From JAIEOG01 sp964611895 (GTDB lineage Bacteria > Bdellovibrionota > FAC87 > UBA2466), in the NCBI GenBank assembly GCA_964611895.1, contig CAZTDN010000011.1, positions 1 to 64,000 on the forward strand: 64,000 nt of DNA. The letters run 5' to 3'. Each line of letters starts with the position of its first letter. Within the stretch, counting starts at the first letter, position 1. Positions 34,207 through 43,938 of this stretch are shown piece by piece. The translations under genes were made by a program, and so were the position numbers. Below the pieces are notes generated by a model. That model ran no database searches. It saw only the letters and a program-made list of their open reading frames with translations, and had not been told where the DNA came from.

Positions 34207-37200
34207 CCTAGAATCGCAGCCGCACAAGACTTGACGAACTGTATGGGCTTACCGGCATGAGGCCCAATGAGTTTGACCCCAAAGTAAGTCGCCGTAAAAG
34301 CCATGAGCGATGTCGTCAGCTGGGGCAAGATTTCCAGTTTTGGATCATACATGTCGTGGCTCAATGTGAGCGCTAGAACGGTCGATATAAGCGCTCCGAT
34401 CGCGATATTGTTAAACATCGAGACCTTTTGGTTGATCACCGTTGCGACAGGGGGGTGGGCTTGCGCGTACTCTGCCAGTTCCCGCGCCAACTCCCATGTA
34501 TAAAGGTTCGGAGCTAGCTCAAACTGTGACGGTAAGGCCGTTCCGCTTTTATCGTAGAGCGTGAGCAGAATAGCTACGCCGTCTTGAATCTGCTCGGCCT
34601 CATCGTTACGCAAGCCCTGCTCCAGAAAGTGATCTGCGGCCACAAGCTGGTCTCGCGAATCCTTGACACGATTTTCCAACGTGTTCTGAAGCCAGATAAC
34701 AGGCGCCCAGATCAGCGCATAGCCAGCCGCCAGGCCACCGGCTCCGTACACCAACGAGAGTTTATTGAACAATACGTTGGCTTGTTTCAGGAGTCCCGAA
34801 CCAGAGGCCGAGAGAACTTCTTGCAATTCCCAGCTCGAAAGTCCGGAGTCAGATTGCGCGGCTGCGACCAACGAAATCATTATCAGCGCGGCCACTCGGG
34901 GGAGGTAACCCAACAGTCCCTTTCCCTGGATAGCTTGGACGGTTGCGTCCATACGACGCAAATGCGTATGGAATACTTTCGGCAACCCTTGCTCTGGATC
35001 GAGGAGTGTTGCGCCAGCCGTTCCGATGCTATGAAGCACGCTGTCTTGTTTACCTCTGCCCAGTTGGTACTCGTTGCGATCTTCACCGGGAGGAACATAA
35101 TCCAAGTGATCCCGGCGGTAAGCCAAACTCGAGACCGTCGGAGAAGGCTTTGCCAATGAGGACAGCCCGCCTTGGTTGATCATGGCGATTTCCACACCGC
35201 CCTGAGCGCCGTAAATGCCGACCTGTTCCGCAGCATCCGCGATGGACGCCAGCAATTTGTCCAGGTGATGCCCCACCTGGAAAGCGACTGGAAAACGCTG
35301 CGAATCGGTCGCGGCGGCCATGATTTCGCTTCCGGCATAGTCGTAGCGCATTTGGTGATCAGCGACTTTAACGTCGTTGGGGCTCACGCGGAATCCTCTA
35401 AACCTTTTGTAGAAATGGTAAGAAGCTCCGCCGGTCGCAAGCCAGCCGCCAATGGAACTGGTCCATGCGCCAAACTGCCTGGCTTTTTGGCCGATCCATT
35501 GACACGAAGCCGTTGCACCTTTGGCTAAACAACCCGCTAGCCCTTCCGCCGGGGTATTCATTTTTACCAAATGCGAGACCGCCTTTGCCATGGCTTGGGA
35601 GTAGCCATTGATCGATTGCGCATCTAGTTCGCCGACGCCGTCGTCATGTAAGGCAGTCAGATCTTTATACACGTAGGCAGCGATTTTTTCCCATTCCGCG
35701 TTGGGCGGCAGCTCGGTGAGCAGGCGATTGAACTCGCTGAGTTTTCCTGCTTCGTGTGCTGACAAGAGCATGAGCAAGGTCGGGGGATCGATATGTTTGC
35801 CTTCCGACTTAAGAACTTCAGACACTGCCAGAGCGGCAATGAGCATAGCGCGTTGTTTGCGTAGTGCCACTTGATCCAAGTGGCGGGTCATCTTTTCCTT
35901 GGCCTTCTCTGCAGCACTTGCGACAAACGGCAAGTGCAGTGCTCCGGGCGTGGAGATGCCTCCCCCGTTTTCGAGAGCAGTGGTGACGTTCTTCTGACCT
36001 AAAAGTTTCCAAAGAAAAAGTTGAACAGGGTAGGTCAAGTGAGCGTAAACGCGGCCGCCGTAACTAAAAAACGCTTGAGCTGAGGTCCAGTGCGTACCGT
36101 CTTCGTTCTTCTCATCCCGGATAATGGCCACTGTCTTGGCCAGAATGTAACTCACCGGTTGAAAGAGCAATAGCGTTCCGAGCAGCGCAACAACCGAAGT
36201 AAACGCAAAGGGCTGCAAGTAATTCGCGGAATGTTCAGCCGTTTCCAGAACAAGCGATCGGATTCCCCAAGTTTGTGTGCTCCAACCAAACAGATTAGAA
36301 ACCACCGAAAAGAGCGCCCCGGTCACTTTGCCGCCGGTGGCCTGATTGGTAAGGTCCCCAGCAACGGCCATTCCCAAAATAGTCAGCTTTGCGGGAGTGA
36401 GTTGTTTTCTGGCCAGCGAGATCAAGTCTTGGGTCAAGCTACTCGAAGCGTCCGCGCGGTGCTTTGCGATTTCGGCGACCGTATCAGCGACAGATTTTTC
36501 GGGATTGGCTAAGTTTGAGGCAAGCACTTCGGCCCAGGTTCTCTGGATCCGGTTTTCAGGGAGACCGTGCCGAGCGGCTTCGAGCTTTTCGTACCGTCGC
36601 GACTCTTCGATTTTCGCGTGCAAGCGCCGCCAGTCATCTGCCAGCCACTCATAAGTATGGTCTTGGGCGAGCCGTTCAAACGCGTCTTGTCCCCTATTGT
36701 TGGGTTTGAGCAATCCGGCCATTTTACCTAGCTCGATAGAATGGGCTGTCGAGCGTAGAGTGGCTAAGGAGAGGCCGCCGGGATCTTGCAGAGCTAGAGT
36801 TTCTAACTTCTTTTGCAGAGGCAAAAGCGCCTCTCGGTTTTTTTGGGTGATTTCTTGGATCTGAGGAATCAGTTCAAGGTCTGGGCTTGCGGCTTGAAGC
36901 AAGTACAGAACCATCAAAGTGTGCACTTTCAAACGCGCATTGACGTCTTTGCGGTAGTCAAACCGGACGGATTGAGTTTGCTCGCCAGAAGCTATCTCAA
37001 TCACCAGGTCCTTTTCACCGTACTTCAGAGTGATTCCGTTGTCTGCATCCCGAGTTTCCCGAGGGGAAGATTCCGGGTTTACGAACTCTAGAGAGACAAT
37101 CTGTGCGCCCTGCCCTGCGACTGAGGCCGCGGGATAAAAAGTCGTCAAAGGGATGAAAGTGTTGAACAAGCCCGACATTAAAACTTGGGTCAATCCGCCC

Positions 37201-37790
37201 AAAACCCCGTGATGCGAGGTGGAAATCAGAGTGACGTTTTTGTCGCGGGCGACGACCTTTTCCACTTCGCCTGTGAGTTGGACTCCCCCAAAAATATGGG
37301 CGTGGGTTTTTTTGCGGCGGTTCAGTTTTTTGTCAAAAACCCAACGTTGGAACTCCAAACGTCTTCGGGTGGCGTCGTAGAACACTTCGATTTCGTTCGC
37401 AAAGAAAACGACTTTTTCGCGAGCGGTATCGATGGCAGAGAGCGAGTGCTGTGCAATGACGCGATCTTCCTCTCCGATAGCGTCGTATACTTCGAGGGTC
37501 TGAGGCCCATCAAACAAGGCGCCTCCGGAAGGATTGGTGATCTCGCCTTTTGCGGTCAGCCGCTGAAAGTAGTTATCGACCTCTAGCAAATGCGGGTCGG
37601 CATTTTGGATTTCTGGGTCGGAATCACCGCGGAGCGGCATCGGCGAGGAATCTTCTGGTGGGGCAGCCAAAACCGCTGCCTGTGGTAACGCAAGCTGCAG
37701 AACCACCAAGGCTAGCACCAGGTTGAAACTTAGCCGTTTAACGGGTTCGCCAACTCGCCGAAGTAGTTTCATGAGGGTATTTGCGCGCAT
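34185..37790 (-). CDS. Giant exported membrane protein, unknown
   Basis: ATG 37790 with AGGAGTG site, giving 1201 residues; the frame runs further up but adds no signal. A signal peptide or anchor (LSFNLVLALVVLQLALPQAAVLA) opens it. Residues 60-330 look like a soluble beta-rich domain; a helical region follows; further hydrophobic segments lie near 540-600 (FTSVVALLGTLLLFQPVSYIL) and from about 985 to the end (VAALIMISLVAAA, GGLAAGYALIWAPVIWL, IAIGALISTVLALTL, LMAFTATYFGVKLIG). No family recognised. Monocistronic, with a 160-bp divergent promoter region shared with the lipoprotein at 37951. Confidence 0.75.
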   Translation of the reverse strand: MRANTLMKLLRRVGEPVKRLSFNLVLALVVLQLALPQAAVLAAPPEDSSPMPLRGDSDPEIQNADPHLLEVDNYFQRLTAKGEITNPSGGALFDGPQTLEVYDAIGEEDRVIAQHSLSAIDTAREKVVFFANEIEVFYDATRRRLEFQRWVFDKKLNRRKKTHAHIFGGVQLTGEVEKVVARDKNVTLISTSHHGVLGGLTQVLMSGLFNTFIPLTTFYPAASVAGQGAQIVSLEFVNPESSPRETRDADNGITLKYGEKDLVIEIASGEQTQSVRFDYRKDVNARLKVHTLMVLYLLQAASPDLELIPQIQEITQKNREALLPLQKKLETLALQDPGGLSLATLRSTAHSIELGKMAGLLKPNNRGQDAFERLAQDHTYEWLADDWRRLHAKIEESRRYEKLEAARHGLPENRIQRTWAEVLASNLANPEKSVADTVAEIAKHRADASSSLTQDLISLARKQLTPAKLTILGMAVAGDLTNQATGGKVTGALFSVVSNLFGWSTQTWGIRSLVLETAEHSANYLQPFAFTSVVALLGTLLLFQPVSYILAKTVAIIRDEKNEDGTHWTSAQAFFSYGGRVYAHLTYPVQLFLWKLLGQKNVTTALENGGGISTPGALHLPFVASAAEKAKEKMTRHLDQVALRKQRAMLIAALAVSEVLKSEGKHIDPPTLLMLLSAHEAGKLSEFNRLLTELPPNAEWEKIAAYVYKDLTALHDDGVGELDAQSINGYSQAMAKAVSHLVKMNTPAEGLAGCLAKGATASCQWIGQKARQFGAWTSSIGGWLATGGASYHFYKRFRGFRVSPNDVKVADHQMRYDYAGSEIMAAATDSQRFPVAFQVGHHLDKLLASIADAAEQVGIYGAQGGVEIAMINQGGLSSLAKPSPTVSSLAYRRDHLDYVPPGEDRNEYQLGRGKQDSVLHSIGTAGATLLDPEQGLPKVFHTHLRRMDATVQAIQGKGLLGYLPRVAALIMISLVAAAQSDSGLSSWELQEVLSASGSGLLKQANVLFNKLSLVYGAGGLAAGYALIWAPVIWLQNTLENRVKDSRDQLVAADHFLEQGLRNDEAEQIQDGVAILLTLYDKSGTALPSQFELAPNLYTWELARELAEYAQAHPPVATVINQKVSMFNNIAIGALISTVLALTLSHDMYDPKLEILPQLTTSLMAFTATYFGVKLIGPHAGKPIQFVKSCAAAILGKTKPTE

Positions 37791-37950
37791 TGCCACTCCT
37801 AAAAAATGAAACCGAAATACCGGAGGGCTCTGCCCGAGGCAGTTATTGAATCCCCCCATCCAAAAGTAGATTCGAAGGGAGTGTTTTACACCATGCGTTA
37901 TAGGTGCCGCAAGGCTAAACCCGCTTGGGCAGAAAGAGGCGCTCAATTCT

Positions 37951-38481
37951 ATGCATAAAACACTATATTATCGAATGTTTACCGTGACATTTAGCCTGGC
38001 TATTCTGGGCTTGTTAGGTTGCGGTGAGTCCAAGCCCTTTGAAGGGGAGCTCCAGACCATAGCTCAGTATGAGATCCGCGGAAGCTTCGATGGGGTGCCG
38101 GAGGTAAGTGTGACTAATTTGGGAACTACGCGCTTGGCCAGCCTGATTATCGAAGCGGAGACCGTGGCTTTCGGCGGGGAAAAGCGGACTTTTTCTGAGA
38201 TCGATTTTGAGAGGCGACAAAGCATTACCTTCCGAAACCCGCACACCGGAGCCTGCCAGCTCTCCCAAATGCAGGTTAGCCGAGTGTCGTCGGAACCTCA
38301 GCGGGTGGAGGTAGTACTTTGGGGATGGGATTCGGCGTCGGAGAACCGCCCTTGCGAAGCACTGCTCCGTCGGGTCGCCGTTGAGGGGTTAGAGTTGGAA
38401 CTTACCGGAGTCTGGCTAGCATTGGGTCAAACGATCGACAAGGTCGCCGTGCGATTGCAGCCGTCTAGAGAACTAAAGTAG
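37951..38481 (+). CDS. Lipoprotein, unknown
   Basis: 176 residues with lipobox LGLLGC. The mature part is beta-rich and ends basic. An alternative ATG at 37975 would shorten the leader. Its 3' end overlaps the opposing barrel-like gene by 9 bp. No family recognised. Confidence 0.65.
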   Translation: MHKTLYYRMFTVTFSLAILGLLGCGESKPFEGELQTIAQYEIRGSFDGVPEVSVTNLGTTRLASLIIEAETVAFGGEKRTFSEIDFERRQSITFRNPHTGACQLSQMQVSRVSSEPQRVEVVLWGWDSASENRPCEALLRRVAVEGLELELTGVWLALGQTIDKVAVRLQPSRELK

Positions 38482-39300
38482 GGGCCCGCCGAAAAATACA
38501 CCCAGGTGCGCGTTCGAAGCCATGCGGCCGCTTGGGTAGACGTTGAGAAACGGTTGAACCCAAAAGCCTTCTTGCCCGGACTGGTACCGAACCCCAGCGC
38601 CCACACTCACACTATCTACGAGTTTGAGTTGAAGAAAATGCTCGCCTTCGGGAGATTCAAAATTGCTCTCTAAGATTGAAAAAACATCCAGCGAGTCCGA
38701 AATGCTGTAATACACACGGGGGCTAAGATAAACTGCCCCGAGTTTAGTGCCGTCTGCATAGAACTTCAGAACCGGAATAAAAGTCAGCTCCGCCCGCAAT
38801 CGCGTATTGGGGATTCGCCACTCCAGTGTCTGACTCGCTTGGGGAGCAAACAGCATTCCGCTCTCACGACTCTCGGCCGCAACGGGTAAGAGCACTTCAT
38901 ATCGCGCCCAGAGCGTAAAAGCCTCGGAATCTATCAGATCGCCTTCCACCCCGACAGAAGGGTCTTCTAAACGAAAGCGGCTGTCCTCGGATGGTCCGAG
39001 CCGCAATACAAACTGCGGAGTGACTTCGAGATGCAGACTTCCGAATAGGGGCGTGCTCAGGGTTAACTGATTCCAAACCTCTACCGGATCTCCCTCAGAC
39101 CCGTCCGCGGTCGCCGCGCGGCCGTTCCAATTGCTAAGAGGGTTGGAATAGGTCCAGCTATACAGTTCCAACCCGAGTCTTGAAAACGGGGCCGCGGGGA
39201 CTTCTTCGCTAAGACTCCCCTCGATCGCGCTCCACCCTGTCGCAGGGGCGAATAAGGCAAGAACGGCGATAGTGCTAAATAGACCTCTGAGAATTTTCAA
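38473..39300 (-). CDS. Barrel-like outer-membrane protein, paralogue 2
   Basis: 275 residues with a signal peptide (LFSTIAVLALFAPATGWSA). Alternating polar/aromatic strands and a C-terminus ending HLGVFFGGPLL suggest a beta-barrel. It shares with the gene just upstream (39313-40161) the motifs YSNPLSNWNGR../GSNALSRWDGR.., ADGS.G.P.EV.NQ, SPR.YY and the ending AHLGV.FGGPLL. The two start/stop 12 bp apart and are tandem duplicates. Confidence 0.75.
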   Translation of the reverse strand: MKILRGLFSTIAVLALFAPATGWSAIEGSLSEEVPAAPFSRLGLELYSWTYSNPLSNWNGRAATADGSEGDPVEVWNQLTLSTPLFGSLHLEVTPQFVLRLGPSEDSRFRLEDPSVGVEGDLIDSEAFTLWARYEVLLPVAAESRESGMLFAPQASQTLEWRIPNTRLRAELTFIPVLKFYADGTKLGAVYLSPRVYYSISDSLDVFSILESNFESPEGEHFLQLKLVDSVSVGAGVRYQSGQEGFWVQPFLNVYPSGRMASNAHLGVFFGGPLL

Positions 39301-39312
39301 TTCAGCCCTTCC

Positions 39313-40161
39313 TTAAAGTAACGGACCGCCGAAAATGACACCCAAGTGCGCAGTCGACGCGATAGCCTGTCCAAATGGGAAAATATTCAAAAAAGGCTGA
39401 ACGTAGAGTCCTTTGCCACCGTCGGAAGTATAGCGGAACCCAAAACCGAGAGTGGCTGGGTCGGCCTGCGCCAATACCAAGGGATTTTGTCCTTTGGTCG
39501 AAGTCCACCCGGTTTCCAGAATGCTCATCAACCAGAACGAATCGTTCATCAGATAATAAAAGCGGGGGCTCGCATAAACAAAAGTGCTGGCATCGCCATT
39601 GTCAAAAATTTCCATCGACGGGACAATCACTGCTTCCAGCTTGATCTTAGTTCCGGCGAATCGATATGAAAAAGAATTCACTGCTTCGGGCTTCGTGATT
39701 AGCCCCTTGCTTCTACTCGACTCGGTGACAGGAATCGCAGTGTGGTAGCGAGCCCAATAAGAGAAACCGCCGTTTTCGTAGATTACTCCCTGCACACCGA
39801 CCGCAGGATCGAGGCCTCGGACCAAAACACCCATAGTCGGCTGAAGCACCCAATGCGTCACCAGCGAATAATCCAACCCACCGAACGCTGGAAGGCTCAG
39901 GATAACTTGATTGTTGACCTCTATAGGCCCGCCTTGGGAGCCATCCGCTTTCGCCTTGCGCCCGTCCCACCTGCTCAAAGCGTTGCTGCCTGACCAGCCG
40001 AAAAGGTCCATTTTCAGACGAGAAGTCGAAGAGGCAGGCACGTTCTGCTGGATCGAAGGGATGGCTGGAGCTGCGGACGAATCAGGTCCAATGGCTGACT
40101 GGACCGACGTAGGAAATAAAACACCTGCTAAGAGCAAAAGACCCAAAGATAAATAGCGCAT
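39313..40161 (-). CDS. Barrel-like outer-membrane protein, paralogue 1
   Basis: ATG 40161 with a GGAGGA site. 282 residues with a signal peptide (LSLGLLLLAGVLFPTSVQSA). Beta-rich, with repeated aromatic-ended strands (FSYWARY, FVYASPRFYYL, LYVQPFLNIFPFG). Nearest relative is the next gene. Function unknown; a channel or a surface antigen is possible. Confidence 0.75.
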   Translation of the reverse strand: MRYLSLGLLLLAGVLFPTSVQSAIGPDSSAAPAIPSIQQNVPASSTSRLKMDLFGWSGSNALSRWDGRKAKADGSQGGPIEVNNQVILSLPAFGGLDYSLVTHWVLQPTMGVLVRGLDPAVGVQGVIYENGGFSYWARYHTAIPVTESSRSKGLITKPEAVNSFSYRFAGTKIKLEAVIVPSMEIFDNGDASTFVYASPRFYYLMNDSFWLMSILETGWTSTKGQNPLVLAQADPATLGFGFRYTSDGGKGLYVQPFLNIFPFGQAIASTAHLGVIFGGPLL

Positions 40162-40229
40162 GCGACCTGTTCCTCCGGCCGAGTTTTTGCCAGATTTTAC
40201 TTTTGTTTTCAATCCCTATCGGCGTGAGC

Positions 40230-41474
40230 CTAGAGAGAGGGCTCTGGACGAGCGCGTCTTTGAAGTCGAGGCCGTTTTGGAAGTGCCACGCACACCCGGT
40301 TGCGGGTTTTTTTGGCTTGATACATCGCCGAGTCTGCCAACTCAATCAGGCGCTGAACGCTCTTGGTGTGCTCTGGGTAGCTTGCGATACCAATGCTCAG
40401 AGTGGCCTTCAGTCGGGTGTTTCGGATGAGAAAGGTTCTGTTCTCGATCTGGTTTCGTAGACGTTCCGCTATCTGTGCGGCTTTGAATGGCGCTGTTTCC
40501 CGCAGCAAAATGACGAATTCATCACCGCCGTATCGAAAAACCCAATCAATAGTACGTACGGCATTTTTGATTACTTTGCCCAGAGCGGTTAGAAATTCGC
40601 TTCCTACCAAATGTCCGTGGCGGTCATTTACCAGTTTAAATCGGTCCACATCGATAAAGAGCACTGCAAATGGATGTTTGTTTAGCTCCCAGTCCGAAGC
40701 AGAGGCCTCTAAGGCAAACTGCAGGTAACGGTAATTGTATAGTCCAGTCAGATCATCGATAAACGTTTGCCGTTTAAGTTTTTCGACGTGTTTTAGGTTG
40801 AGAAAAGTGAGCTCGGCGTGTTGAACCAAGGCTGCAGCCTGTTCGTTTTGGACGGAGTTTATTTTTTTGGGAAGTCCCTCGATGAGAAATACTCCGTGGC
40901 TCTTTTTTCGGCAGGGCAAAACTACAGCACTCTTCTTCCGCGGGCGGGGAGCTTTTGCAAGCCATTGGACCTGCTGGGCGTTGAGCAATCGGGCCAGAGC
41001 ACCGCAGGTTCGCAATCGCAAAGTCGATATTGAGGTACATGCAGAGATCTGGGTTAAAGAGCGATCCGCATCTGCACTAACCGGCCCACTTTGCATGCTT
41101 TCAAAACGCTGACGACTGCGCAGGAGACAGAGCGCCAGCTCATCCGGGCTGACCGGTTGAGCGAGAAAATCGGAAAACCCCTCATGGAGACAGTTCATCG
41201 CAAATGCTGCCGAATTTTTGCTGGAAATGGCAACAATATCCGCTTGCGGAAACGTATGCCGGAGTTTTTCCCAGTATGCCGGGGCCTGATTGAGTCGATG
41301 GTCCAATCCGAGCACAAGGATTTTTATTTTGCTGGAGGCCTTAGGGAGTTCGCCTCCGGCTATCCAGGTGGTGTCCAAGGATAAATGTGAGAGCGCTGTA
41401 TTATGGGCCCGGCGAAAGTCTTCCGGTAGCCCAATAAACAACACGGCCGATCGTAATGCAGCTCGTTTCTTCAC
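40230..41474 (-). CDS. Diguanylate cyclase with degenerate receiver
   Basis: 414 residues. Residues 1-125 resemble a receiver fold (ILVLGLDHRLN, VAISSKNSAAF, FLAQPVSPDEL), but the Lys is replaced by Gln and no convincing phosphoacceptor or acid pocket is present, so it is probably phosphorylation-independent. Residues about 140-245 look like a GAF-like sensor domain. The GGDEF domain (about 250-395) is intact (RYGGDEF), with an RxxD inhibitory site (RTID). It should make c-di-GMP under a different input from the enzyme at 32.5 kb. Confidence 0.85.
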   Translation of the reverse strand: MKKRAALRSAVLFIGLPEDFRRAHNTALSHLSLDTTWIAGGELPKASSKIKILVLGLDHRLNQAPAYWEKLRHTFPQADIVAISSKNSAAFAMNCLHEGFSDFLAQPVSPDELALCLLRSRQRFESMQSGPVSADADRSLTQISACTSISTLRLRTCGALARLLNAQQVQWLAKAPRPRKKSAVVLPCRKKSHGVFLIEGLPKKINSVQNEQAAALVQHAELTFLNLKHVEKLKRQTFIDDLTGLYNYRYLQFALEASASDWELNKHPFAVLFIDVDRFKLVNDRHGHLVGSEFLTALGKVIKNAVRTIDWVFRYGGDEFVILLRETAPFKAAQIAERLRNQIENRTFLIRNTRLKATLSIGIASYPEHTKSVQRLIELADSAMYQAKKTRNRVCVALPKRPRLQRRARPEPSL

Positions 41475-41495
41475 AGGGAATTATTCTAACACAGG

Positions 41496-43892
41496 CTATG
41501 CGTCCGGCGGAGAAAGCGGAGCTAGGTACAAGAACCGAGAATCCTTTATGGTTGATAACCACTGCAATTCCTGTCTGCTAAACGGGGAAGTGAGAAGCTG
41601 CAATTCCACCGGGGCTTGATTCGCCTTTGTCAGAGCGTCCAAACTAGGCAGATCAAACCAGCCTGAGTCAGACTCAATTTCCCATGCCTCTACTTCGGAG
41701 GGGTCTAAGCCCGCTGCGCTGGCCGCGCTTTCGATAGCTTCTTGGTATCCGCCCATTTCGTCCACGAGGTTTTGTTTTTTGGCTTGTTTTCCAGTCCAGA
41801 CACGACCTTGAGCGACGGATTCGACGCGGGCCGAATCCAGGCCGCGGAATCGGCCCACATGGGCCAGAAAGTCCGAGTAATAGCTCTTGAGGCGGCGTTC
41901 CATGACCAAGCGTTCTTTTGCGTTCCACGCTCGGTGTTCTGAGTAAAGTCCCGGGTAAGGCGCATCCGTCAGAAGTTCTTTGTGCAAGTCAATTTTCTTA
42001 AACAGTTCGGCAAAACTGAATTTGCCCAAAAACACTCCGATGGAGCCCGTTAGTGTCATGGGCCCAGCGAGAATTCGTCGGCTGGGAGCCGCGATATAAT
42101 AACCGCCGCTGGCAGCGATATCGCCCATAGAGACGGTGACGGGTTTTGTCTTGTTTAAGATCTCAAGTTCCGCAGCAATTTTTTGACTGGCCAAAACTTC
42201 CCCCCCTGGACTTGCGACGCGCAGAACGACTCCGGCTGTTCTAGCATCCGATTTGGCTAGGGCTAGTTTTTGGCTCATGGCAGGGGGAGTAACGAGATCG
42301 GTCCCCGCTATCGAAAGCCACCTGTTTTTAGTCGGTAGAATGTTACCCGCGGCGACAACGACTCCAATTCGTGGTGGCAGAGCGAGTCGATCTTTCCTGG
42401 GGGCGGCGTAAGGAGCAGGGTAGTCCCAATCGGATTTGTTGGCTGCTACTGCAGAGAACGAGCGAATCCCGTCTACTAGGCCCTCGCGTTTAGCCTCTTC
42501 CGCGCTGAGCAAACCGAGATCTAGCAGACCAGCCCAGCGCTTTTTATCGAAACCGCGCTCTTGAACCAAAAGCTCAATTAAAGTGTTTTGGAGGTCCCGC
42601 AACTCCTCCAGAGTGGAAGTTCGGGAAACTTCTGAGGACTCTTTTCGAGTGAACATTTCTGGAGCGGACTTGTATTTTCCTGCCGCAAGAAACTCTGCTT
42701 CGACACCAATTTTGTCGAGGGTGCCTTTAAGAAAATAGTGCTCAGCCTTCAGTCCCAACCAGCGGATTTCGCCTGCAGGCTCAATGTGGATGGTGCTAGC
42801 TGCAGAAGCGATGAGGTATTCCTTGATGCCGGCATTGGAAAGAAATACATCGATATTCTTCCCCGATTTCCGCACACGTTGCATTGCTAAAAAAACTTCG
42901 TGTGCCGAAGCCAACCCGAGAGGAAAAGTATCCAGCCGTACGAGCACTCGCCGAGTGTGGGGATCTTTGCGTATTCCCTCTAGGGTTTGCAGTAACCCCA
43001 GCAACGAAGGTCTAGCATTCGCAAAAAGGGTACCAGAGTAACGCTCATCCGATAAAGAGCTGCCAATCGCGACGAAGGTGGAGTGAGCTGGAGCGATTGC
43101 CGAAGCATATGGGCGTGTTCCAGACTGAAACCCCATCACGAACTTTCGGCCCGCTTGGGGAGCAAAAGTTGAAAACAAGGAGACGTTTCCAAAGTGAATT
43201 TGCACGCCCGCAAGCCATTGGTACTGGGTGTGGTAGCCCGCCCGCAACCGAACACCTTCTGCAATGTTCCAGTGCAGCATTCCTTGCCCTTCGTAACGGC
43301 CGCTAAAGTAGTTTTGATTCGACACGTCTATTGAGAGATCGATCTGCGGAATCGGTCGCAGAGTAAGGGCGGCAACAAACTCAGTCGGTTGATTGTTTCC
43401 GCTGAGTTTTGGCGTATTGACCCCGTTAGCAAGCAGTCCCACTGAGAGGTGTTTAGTTGGTCGAAACTGCAGACCAAGATCCCAGGAATCCATCGCAGCG
43501 CCGGAATCAAACCGGGATAATCCCAACCGCACACCCGCAAATAGAGATGGCGTGAGTGGTGCTCCCAGGGCGAACTGAAACCTCGACCAACGCGCGCTTT
43601 CAAAGCGTTCAGCGCCAAAACCCACCATCCCCCATGCCATTGCAAGGTTAAAGTCGCCACGAGAGTCGGGGTTCGTTCCATAGGCCAGAGACGAGGTAAA
43701 GTCTGCTCCGTTTAGCTCAGTATCAAAACCCAGAGCCGCTGGTTGAATGAGTGTGTTTCGCGCTTCGTACGAGCCTGAGATCGATGTGCCAAAATCGAGC
43801 CCATTGCGATGCGGGTCGGCGAATGCGGTCTGAAAACTAAAGAGGTAAGCTCCAAGGGCTACGAAAATATTGCAGTATCGGGTGTTGAGCAT
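41496..43892 (-). CDS. sppA: SppA-type signal peptide peptidase with N-terminal barrel-like domain
   Basis: ATG 43892 gives 798 residues with a signal peptide (FVALGAYLFSFQTAFAD). Residues about 25-290 are repeated amphipathic strands with Gly/aromatic ends, like a predicted outer-membrane barrel. From about 300 the protein is a long-form SppA with duplicated Clp-fold halves: the catalytic Lys lies in AAGKYKSAPEMFTRKE of the first half and the nucleophile Ser in MGDIAASGGYYIAAP of the second, the Ser-Lys dyad across domains known for SppA. It should cut cleaved signal peptides or membrane-exposed segments. E. coli SppA has no such barrel. No good ribosome-binding site precedes the start. Confidence 0.85.
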   Translation of the reverse strand: MLNTRYCNIFVALGAYLFSFQTAFADPHRNGLDFGTSISGSYEARNTLIQPAALGFDTELNGADFTSSLAYGTNPDSRGDFNLAMAWGMVGFGAERFESARWSRFQFALGAPLTPSLFAGVRLGLSRFDSGAAMDSWDLGLQFRPTKHLSVGLLANGVNTPKLSGNNQPTEFVAALTLRPIPQIDLSIDVSNQNYFSGRYEGQGMLHWNIAEGVRLRAGYHTQYQWLAGVQIHFGNVSLFSTFAPQAGRKFVMGFQSGTRPYASAIAPAHSTFVAIGSSLSDERYSGTLFANARPSLLGLLQTLEGIRKDPHTRRVLVRLDTFPLGLASAHEVFLAMQRVRKSGKNIDVFLSNAGIKEYLIASAASTIHIEPAGEIRWLGLKAEHYFLKGTLDKIGVEAEFLAAGKYKSAPEMFTRKESSEVSRTSTLEELRDLQNTLIELLVQERGFDKKRWAGLLDLGLLSAEEAKREGLVDGIRSFSAVAANKSDWDYPAPYAAPRKDRLALPPRIGVVVAAGNILPTKNRWLSIAGTDLVTPPAMSQKLALAKSDARTAGVVLRVASPGGEVLASQKIAAELEILNKTKPVTVSMGDIAASGGYYIAAPSRRILAGPMTLTGSIGVFLGKFSFAELFKKIDLHKELLTDAPYPGLYSEHRAWNAKERLVMERRLKSYYSDFLAHVGRFRGLDSARVESVAQGRVWTGKQAKKQNLVDEMGGYQEAIESAASAAGLDPSEVEAWEIESDSGWFDLPSLDALTKANQAPVELQLLTSPFSRQELQWLSTIKDSRFLYLAPLSPPDA

Positions 43893-43938
43893 GTCTGCAT
43901 ATTTGCATGGAAGGCAGCGGTTTGGTAGGAGATCCCTT

